This document shows positions 59,201 through 64,000 of a stretch of 64,000 bases of DNA, one piece after another. The notes under the pieces were generated by a model. That model saw only the letters and a program-made list of their open reading frames with translations. It did no database searches and was not told the DNA's origin. This DNA is from Lagopus muta. Its lineage: Eukaryota; Chordata; Aves; Galliformes; Phasianidae. The stretch covers positions 5,693,598 through 5,757,597 of the forward strand of contig NC_064471.1 in the NCBI RefSeq assembly GCF_023343835.1, in the 5' to 3' direction. The number at the start of each line of letters is the position of its first letter. Position 1 is the first letter of the stretch. Made by a program: the position numbers and the translations under genes.

Positions 59201-62200
59201 AGGAGTGGTAGTGGACCTAGTGCTCACTGCAGAGGAGATAATTAAACAAGTTAAGACTGAAGGTAGTCTGGTCTGTAGTGACCGTGCTGTAGTTGAGTTT
59301 GTGATCTCAAGGAATATGCGCCTGGTAAAGAACAGAGTAAGGCCCCTGAAAGTAAGAAGAGTGAACTTCTGGCTGATGAAGGAATTATTGAGTGGGATCC
59401 TTGGGAAGAATCTGTTCTCTGGGACAGAGGTATGGAACAGAGCTGGCAGCTCTTCACGGATGCATTTGTGATAACAGGAGCTCTCCATCCCCCTGTGTAA
59501 GAAATCCTGCAGAGGAGGCGGGAAACTAGCATGGCTGAACCAGCATTTGCTGGTCAAGCTGAAGAACATAAGAAGGGACCTAGACAGACCTGGAAAGCGA
59601 GGCCGTGTAAATGTAGAGAGGTTGAACAGAGGCTTTGGATTGGTTGGTCTGGACAATCCCTATGTGTACAGTCTGGGAAAAGAACTTGGTGAGAGCAGCC
59701 CTGCAGAGAAGGACCGGGGAGTCCAGGTGGGCAAAAGGCTGGACACGAACCAGAAGTATGCACTTGCAGAACATCAACAGCATCCTGGGCAGCATGGAAC
59801 AAGGTGGCTGGCAGCGAGAGGGAAATGACTGTCCTCCTCTGCTCTGCCCTCGTGTGGCCCCATCTGGAGAACTGCATCTAGATCTGGGGCCCTCAAGAGG
59901 CAAAGGGGCATAGAGCTTTTGTTGAAGCTGTCCAGAGGTGGGACCGTATGCCACAGAGATTATCAGAGGTCTGGAGCAGCTCTTATGTGAAGACAGGCTG
60001 AGGGAGCAGGCTTGTTGAACCTGGAGAAGAGAAGATGTTGCTAATAATGTTTTTGTTTACTTTTTTAGGAATGACTTAGTGCTTTCACAAGAAGCTTTGA
60101 GAAGGGACTTTTCTTGAATATTTAATATGTTCTCCACTTAACTGTGGCCCAAGGCTTTTATTTTTTTAAAACTACTTCTTGCTCTGAGTTTAATTCCAGA
60201 AATAATTAGATTTTAAAATCTAATCTGTCTGTGAAACTCATCTCATAAGTAGCTTAGCTTCACTTAACCTACTTTATTGTTTAGGAATTGTTGGTTAAGA
60301 TTATGTTCTTTGTTTAAACATTTTTCACTGAAAATGAGCCCTTGAGTGTGGGATAGTTGTTTGTTTTATTTTTAGGTGGTTTCATTATTAAATGTTGGTG
60401 ATATAGAATAGATTTGTGCCGTATCTCTTGCATCTCATTTACTTGCTGCTTTGACATGCTTTGGTACTACCCATTCCATCTTCACTGAACATGTCTAGGC
60501 TTCATGGTAGTTTTTAAATCCTCCTCTACTTCCTCACAGCTCTGATTTATATCTTCTAATTGGCTATCATCTCTAGATGGTCATGAAGTGCCTACCATAT
60601 ACTGTCTAGTTTCAAAGTATGTAGTGACTGCCTAGGAAATGTATGTTTGTTTGGTTTTTAATTAAAAAGAAAGATGCTGAGATCTTCCTTCAGAATGCTA
60701 TTCTTCAGTGAGGCTCTTATATACTAGGGAAAAGGCCCAGATGTGATTTTAAATAAACGGTATTCTTAAGGCTTCTTGTCTATAGTAGATTGGATTTTAA
60801 CTGTGGCTTACACCAGTAATGAGAAGTGGTCAACAGTCAGAGAAAGATTCATTCACGCTTCTGTAGGAAGTCAAACTTGGGCAGGTAGGAGGTAGATGCA
60901 GTATCTTGATTCAGTTTTTCTCCTATTCTAAGCATTATTATTGAACTACTAAAATAGCACATTAATGAATGAATTGAAGTTAGGCATTCTGAGGAGTTTG
61001 AACCAGTTCTTATTCTGGGGCAGAAAGAGCATGGAGTTTTAGGAGAAATAAGTATTTCCTTTTTTTGCACTGTTACGTGAGTACTGTGGTGAATTCCTGA
61101 GTAACTGCGCAATTTAAAAGTAGGAGTGTTTTCTACAATTTAGTTACTCCTAGGAATGTAGTAGGTAATGCAGAAAGGGGAGCTGATTGATATGATGGCT
61201 ACAGGCTGAAGTGGGGCCAGTCCATGTAAGTGTTTAAGGATGGTGGCCTTTTTCTTGTTCTGTTCACGCAAAGTTACATGTAGGAGCACTTTGTTTTCTG
61301 GCAGGTCTCTGCAGCCCTTGATTTGTGTGTCTGTCTCCCTCCCTCCCTCCCTGACACTTAATTTTCTGCATTTAACTGCGTGTGGTTGACTTAAGTCACT
61401 GCTAGCCTAGCTGTTTGAACAGTGCTGTCTTGAAATCAGCCTCCTTCACTGGAAACTTGAATAAAAGAGGGACCTTTTCTCTTTTACTTTTAAGATTGCT
61501 TTTGTTTTCAAGTAGGTGGCAATACAAAATATTGGGACGCTTCCTGAAAAATCAGGATGAATCACAACAATGGCCAATTGGTGCTGTATTGCTTAGCCTT
61601 AGCTTTTGATTTCTAAGCGTGTTTGGATTAGTTGGTTGTTTAACAGTTTAGTTTTCTGGAGTAGATATATCAAGATTAACAAAATTCAGATAGCTGTTAT
61701 CTTTGCCTTTTTCCGAAACACTACTGCCTCATTGGCAATGTTAAAGGATTTCTTTCCCTCTAACAGATTCGGTCTCATTCTTGTATAATAATTGCTCATT
61801 CTCCTGCATGATACTTGCTAGGACAAAATGACCATGTTTAGGAGGCAGCTGTAGATTACTGGGATGATACCATCTTAATTTAAGAGTTGTCATGGTAATG
61901 CTATCATTTTCAGTGCTCTTACTCTTCCATTCCCTGTTGTAATGTCTCATCTCTTGCTTGTGATTACTTGTAATATCTCTGGGATTAACTATATCAGTCT
62001 ATGCATATTTATAATACTTGGAGTGCCACAGAACAAATGCTGCCATCTGGACAATACTGCATTAGAAGTAATAAAAGTTACATGATCTAATTAATATGTA
62101 GATGAAATAAATAGTATTTTTGCTAACTTATGCTAATATCTTCTGCTAATAAACATGTTTCAGAAGGGAATAGAAGGGAAAAGCATTATTTAGGTGCTAA

Positions 62201-63122
62201 ATGTAGGTGAATGTGCTAACCAACTGCTGGCCATTGCACAGGTTCAACTTCTGGCACACCATCACAAGAAGCGAAGAGAAATACGCAACTAGTAGAATTT
62301 GCAGTAACACCACGGAAACAAACTAGACGAAAGCTAATGGATTCTCCAGTCAAAACTCCGAGTTCTGCTGCATCCAAGCACTTCAGCCTCTGTCATTTGG
62401 AGGATTCTCTCAGCAAGGAAGTTCGACCTATTGTATATACACCAGAATCTTGCAGAAAACCAATGCAAAGCAGCTGTTCACAGACTGTGGTAAAACAAGC
62501 ATTACACCTGACAGGCCTTCAGGAAACAAATGAATCTAATACAGGTTTTCAGCTGAGAAAGCCCAGTATTACAGACTCTGTGTGTGATGTTATCCTAGAC
62601 TGTGATGAAGATAGAATGGACTCAACAGTAATTCTCGGTGAAGAAACAAGTGAAACAAATGCAATTTCTATTGACTCATCTGCAAAGGAGTCACAACCAT
62701 GCAGCGATAGAATTCTTCAAAGGTATTTTTCCATTTGTTTGGGCAAGGAGTGTTATCTGTTGGTTTTTTGTTTCTATTTCCCAAACATTTTAATATTACT
62801 TATCTTTAAGAACCTTTTTGTCATTGATGTGGAAGTTACAAGTAAAATTAACTAATGTTTTGAAAATCAAACCTTCAATTTTAATTAGTATCAGATACAA
62901 TTTTGCCATTATTTACAATCAATGATATGTTAGTAATAAGAAATGAGGATAACGAGAGCAGTTTTATTTGCCTTCTATCCAGAATACATTTCATAAAGTA
63001 AAATCACTTTACTTCAGGTTTGGTCTTTCTTCCTTGAAAAACAAAAATCCTGCTTCAGTACTTGAGAAGCCCTCGTATATGGCAATGATTTCAGCTGCTG
63101 AGAGAAAACGGAAGGTATTAAG
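29652..63122 (+). CDS. KIF18A, kinesin-8 motor (14 coding exons, C-terminus incomplete)
   Basis: KIF18A is a plus-end-directed, microtubule-depolymerising or capping kinesin-8 that accumulates at kinetochore-microtubule plus ends and damps chromosome oscillation at metaphase. The coding sequence is the join 29652-29979, 30624-30781, 31537-31641, 32802-32912, 36984-37181, 40610-40786, 41552-41626, 41880-41986, 46722-46884, 48176-48340, 49448-49569, 50794-51032, 62242-62722 and 63018-63122. All junctions are GT-AG and the reading phase is continuous: 2,534 nt, about 844.7 codons, against 898 in human. The N-terminal motor (about 1-360) has GATGAGKT at 114-121, SSRSH at 226-230 and DLAGSE at 259-264. 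Coiled-coil stalk, a PP1-binding KSVVW at 611-615 and a Ser-rich tail follow. The start ATG at 29652 lies in exon 2 and matches the human start in alignment. About 50 C-terminal residues are not found with certainty. Confidence 0.96.
29980..31536 (+). other. KIF18A introns 2 and 3 (around exon 3)
   Basis: Introns at 29980-30623 and 30782-31536. Both are AT-rich with nothing recognised apart from a small tandem duplication TTAGTTAAGTTCCTT near 31046-31080. Confidence 0.7.
30624..30781 (+). CDS. KIF18A exon 3 (P-loop)
   Basis: Acceptor AATGTAG|TGC, donor GAG|GTAAGT. It encodes the ATP-binding P-loop [10 protein letters not shown] (residues 114-123) and YLE before the split with exon 4. It ends in phase 0. 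Confidence 0.96.
31537..31641 (+). CDS. KIF18A exon 4
   Basis: Acceptor TTCTCAAAG|GTG, donor CAG|GTATGT; 35 codons including [12 protein letters not shown], a highly conserved kinesin segment. An extended open frame upstream (from 31426) is intronic. Confidence 0.95.
31642..32801 (+). other. KIF18A intron 4 with two long T tracts
   Basis: It contains T31 at about 32054-32084 and T37 at about 32612-32648. The second is followed by TATA/GATA-type repeats to about 32720, only 80 bp before the exon 5 acceptor. Confidence 0.8.
32802..32912 (+). CDS. KIF18A exon 5 (switch I)
   Basis: Acceptor TTTTTTAAAG|CC, donor CAG|GTAAGA; 37 codons. It contains [12 protein letters not shown], switch I of the nucleotide pocket. 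Confidence 0.96.
32913..36983 (+). other. KIF18A intron 5
   Basis: 4.07 kb. It contains an LTR remnant (36400-36775), a TG/CG tract near 35394-35412 and T tracts before exon 6. The remainder, 32913-36399, shows no recognisable repeat or exon. Confidence 0.7.
36400..36775 (-). repeat. Degraded avian ERV solo-LTR remnant
   Basis: The plus strand reads, in order, ATGTTCCATGGAATATATCAC, GTGTCCCCTCCTAGCTTCTTG, AATGGAGAAGGCTTT, and TCTCAGCCAGATACAGTA. These correspond to blocks of a common avian ERV LTR in reverse orientation. There is no internal retroviral sequence beside it. The family name is not given because it rests on recall. Confidence 0.55.
36984..37181 (+). CDS. KIF18A exon 6 (switch II)
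   Basis: The acceptor CCTTGTAG follows an 18-T tract; donor AAG|GTACGT; 66 codons. It contains [12 protein letters not shown] (switch II) and the microtubule-binding loop preceding NRSLLALGN. Confidence 0.97.
37721..37950 (-). mobile_element. CR1 LINE 3' fragment (reverse)
   Basis: On the minus strand it runs from the middle of the CR1 3' region (GCTGTGATGCCCCATCC) to the terminal CCATTCTGCGATTCTGTGATG. It is diverged only moderately from the copy at 29172-29543. Confidence 0.85.
39325..39355. repeat. (TA)n microsatellite
   Basis: About 15 TA units in KIF18A intron 6. Confidence 0.9.
40180..40330 (+). mobile_element. Possible old CR1 fragment
   Basis: AACTCAACTGGACAAAATTC and GGGACTTCAACCTCAATC resemble the end of a diverged CR1 subfamily. 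Weak. Confidence 0.35.
40610..40786 (+). CDS. KIF18A exon 7 (end of motor core)
   Basis: Acceptor TTCTTTATAG, donor TCC|GTGAGT; 59 codons from [20 protein letters not shown] to [11 protein letters not shown], the last motor helix leading to the neck linker. Confidence 0.97.
40787..41551 (+). other. KIF18A intron 7
   Basis: No repeat or exon recognised apart from a short T tract at about 41225. Confidence 0.6.
41552..41626 (+). CDS. KIF18A exon 8 (neck)
   Basis: Acceptor CTTTAACAG, donor GAG|GTACGT; 25 codons, beginning [20 protein letters not shown], the neck region after the motor. Confidence 0.95.
41880..41986 (+). CDS. KIF18A exon 9
   Basis: Acceptor TTTGTTTAAG, donor CAAAG|GTAAAT; 35 codons plus 2 nt. 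It starts the stalk ([14 protein letters not shown]), charged and heptad-like, then a less conserved linker. Confidence 0.93.
41987..46721 (+). other. KIF18A intron 9
   Basis: 4.7 kb. It has an 18-bp tandem duplication (TTCATATCTCATCATATA, 44299-44334), a 14-bp duplication near 42233-42262 and an A tract at about 45826-45842. No exon or transposon is recognised. Confidence 0.6.
46722..46884 (+). CDS. KIF18A exon 10 (coiled coil)
   Basis: Acceptor CTTGTAATAG, donor AAG|GTGAGT. It encodes [17 protein letters not shown], a coiled-coil stalk segment matching human KIF18A, and returns the reading frame to phase 0. Confidence 0.95.
48176..48340 (+). CDS. KIF18A exon 11 (coiled coil)
   Basis: Acceptor CAATTTTAG, donor AAG|GTAAAA; 55 codons, with a Lys/Glu-rich helix and the conserved [12 protein letters not shown] motif. 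Confidence 0.95.
49448..49569 (+). CDS. KIF18A exon 12
   Basis: Acceptor ATTTCCTAAG, donor AAAA|GTAAGT; 40 codons plus 2 nt. It encodes [20 protein letters not shown], aligned with the human stalk. Confidence 0.94.
50794..51032 (+). CDS. KIF18A exon 13 (PP1-binding motif)
   Basis: Acceptor TGTTTTACAG, donor TGCT|GTAAGT. It encodes [18 protein letters not shown] and, at 50915-50929, KSVVW. That fits the RVxF consensus and aligns with the known PP1-docking site of human KIF18A. The exon ends one base into a Cys codon. Confidence 0.95.
54718..54740. repeat. (TA)n microsatellite
   Basis: About 11 TA units, followed by GTGTGTGTATA. Confidence 0.85.
56418..56512 (+). mobile_element. CR1 LINE 3' terminal fragment
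   Basis: TTGATGGTTGGACTAGATGA, GAGGTCTTTTCCAGCCTTAA and an ATGATTATAGGAT end match a CR1 3' terminus. Confidence 0.75.
58030..58580 (+). mobile_element. CR1 LINE 3' fragment
   Basis: A 5'-truncated CR1 running from the end of the reverse transcriptase ORF (TACTCTGCACTGGTGAGAAC, CATCCAGAGGAGGGCCACAA) through the 3' UTR to AAGGATTCTGTCA. It lies just upstream of a second CR1 segment in the same orientation. Confidence 0.85.
58640..60045 (+). mobile_element. CR1 LINE: endonuclease region joined to 3' end
   Basis: Between 58780 and 59470 the plus-strand frames encode a degraded CR1 ORF2 endonuclease: an EMWWDE segment, a YKLFRRGR segment, then an [20 protein letters not shown] ... [12 protein letters not shown] stretch in the open frame 59148-59471. 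From about 59715 the sequence is the 3' end of ORF2 (GGGGAGTCCAGGTGGGCAAAAG onward). The intervening reverse transcriptase core is missing. Open frames on both strands here are products of the repeat. Confidence 0.75.
62242..62722 (+). CDS. KIF18A exon 14 (C-terminal tail)
   Basis: Acceptor CATTGCACAG, donor CAAAG|GTATTT; 481 nt, the largest exon. It encodes a Ser/Thr-rich tail with [12 protein letters not shown] and [12 protein letters not shown], both recognisable from human KIF18A. The rest of the tail is poorly conserved, as is usual for this protein. Confidence 0.93.
63018..63122 (+). CDS. KIF18A exon 15 (C-terminal tail)
   Basis: Acceptor TTTACTTCAG, donor TTAAG|GTAAGA; 105 nt, encoding [15 protein letters not shown], which aligns with the human basic tail segment. 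It ends two bases into a codon, so at least one more coding exon must follow. Confidence 0.9.
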
Positions 63123-63149
63123 GTAAGATGTAGCAGGAATGCTAAGTCA

Positions 63150-63365
63150 TGACCTGAAACAGTGATTGAGCTCTTGGTGGGAGATCAGGGCCAACGCAGG
63201 GGAGCTCAGGTGCAAGCAACATACCTGAGTGACCACAAGGGCTAGAGCCAGGTTCCACCCCTTCCCAGACTTCATTTAAAGGTTGGCAGCAGAGGCGAGG
63301 ATGTCTTGCTGGAGATCCCTGCCTAAGTGAAGCCTTACGAAGGTGGGCAGCTTTTTTCATTTGCT
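63150..63365 (-). repeat. Dispersed repeat, copy C (family not identified)
   Basis: Read on the minus strand it follows copies A and B: CTGCCCACCTTCGTAAGGC, GGGATCTCCAGCAAGACATCC, CTGCTGCCAACCTTTAAATG, then GAGCTCAATCACTGTTTCAGG. It inserted directly after KIF18A exon 15. Confidence 0.55.
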
Positions 63366-63533
63366 TCTGCATCTGTGGCTGCTGCACATGGGTTTCTCCT
63401 CTCTAACTGCAGCCTGGGACTCTGCTACCCTGCTGTCATTGCTGTATTTTCCATCACATTATGGTGTTACATAAGGTTAAAGTTGACTCCTGTTTAAATG
63501 AGTTCATATACGTTTCTCTTGTTCTTACTACAG

Positions 63534-63615
63534 TTTTGGTGTTCTTTCAAATTCAAAAGCATCTTATATAAGTCATCCAAATCTGCACATGAGATGTTCT
63601 GACTCAAATCTTTGA
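63534..63615 (+). CDS. Possible KIF18A terminal exon (weak)
   Basis: A good acceptor (TCTTGTTCTTACTACAG) is followed, in the phase left by exon 15, by 26 codons and TGA at 63613. The sequence shows no similarity I can see to the human C-terminus, which is basic, and no AATAAA follows. The real last exon may lie beyond 64000. Confidence 0.25.
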
Positions 63616-64000
63616 CAATTCAAGTTTTCTCTTGACAAATGGAGAAGAATGGTTTTCAGCTAGCTTTTAGTTTAGAGGCTTCTGTTATTTTAATAGAATA
63701 AGTACAAACGAGTGTATCTTCCAAATCTGCTGTCGTCTCAATAGAAAAACATCATATAATTCTGAAAAAATGTAATTCTGTCATCATCCAAAAATCTAAT
63801 TTATTTGGAAATGTTGTGCTTTCACTGGAAGACATAAGACTGCCAAAATGGGAAGTGGAGAAAATGTCTGACAATACTCGTGGTCATTTCCTTTGTTTTT
63901 CTAATAATTCACTTCTGCTCCGAGTTATGTCTAAATTCTTGTGTTTCGTTCTGTGAAGAAAAAAAAAAAAACACCCTTGCATTTCATCAGTTCTGTATTT

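Larger units (their letters stand above)
51033..62241 (+). other. KIF18A intron 13
   Basis: The largest intron, 11.2 kb. The first 5.4 kb (51033-56417) holds only simple repeats, including TA units at about 54718-54740 and T28 near 56200-56227. Three CR1-derived segments occur at 56418-60045. 60046-62241 is unremarkable apart from a CTCC repeat near 61337-61352. Confidence 0.7.
63123..64000 (+). other. KIF18A intron 15 and possible 3' end
   Basis: It contains repeat copy C (minus) and the weak exon candidate at 63534. Nothing else is recognisable; a short A tract lies at 63959-63971. Confidence 0.5.

Noticed and set aside
59177-59656. 159-codon minus-strand open frame
   Set aside because: Antisense to the CR1 endonuclease remnant; not a host gene.

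Overview
The window is vertebrate nuclear DNA and almost certainly from a galliform bird, most likely chicken. The evidence is abundant CR1 LINE fragments (several ending in the ATTCTATGATTCT-type tail), a Galluhop-type mariner remnant with AATGCCTC terminal repeats, AT-rich introns, and a head-to-head METTL15/KIF18A gene pair as in other vertebrates. There is no bacterial, plasmid or CRISPR content.

Layout. (1) Positions 1-17510 hold a large inverted repeat and a retrovirus, both inside an intron of METTL15, which is on the minus strand. The left arm (1-3998, running off the window edge) is a practically perfect reverse complement of the right arm (8817-12813), around a 4.8-kb unique spacer. 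The only arm difference I found is a 16- versus 15-base homopolymer. The right arm runs into a full-length, env-less, ERV-L-like endogenous retrovirus (11032-17510). It has near-identical LTRs (one substitution), a tRNA-Lys primer site, intact gag and intact pol (PR-RT-RNase H-IN), a polypurine tract and a 5-bp target duplication. The left arm carries the LTR, leader and first part of gag of a second copy in the opposite orientation, cut by the window edge. (2) Positions 17511-27076 are the rest of METTL15 intron 2, with a mariner remnant, a ~100-bp-unit minisatellite, CR1 pieces and a dispersed repeat I cannot name. (3) 27077-27356 is the first coding exon of METTL15. 28500-28800 is a CpG-rich bidirectional promoter with a CCAAT box and a CHR-like element spaced as in G2/M-regulated genes. 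(4) From 28.7 kb to the end lies KIF18A on the plus strand. I place one non-coding exon and 14 coding exons, all with GT-AG junctions and continuous reading phase, giving about 845 codons up to 63122. The last C-terminal exon or exons are probably outside the window.

How the parts relate. KIF18A is a plus-end-directed kinesin-8 that dampens chromosome oscillation in mitosis. METTL15 is a mitochondrial 12S rRNA m4C methyltransferase. They share a promoter but not a pathway. The retrovirus is antisense to METTL15 and young enough to look coding-competent. The inverted duplication formed after the retrovirus inserted, because both copies share the same host flank. Whether the palindrome is genomic or an assembly fold-back cannot be decided from sequence alone.
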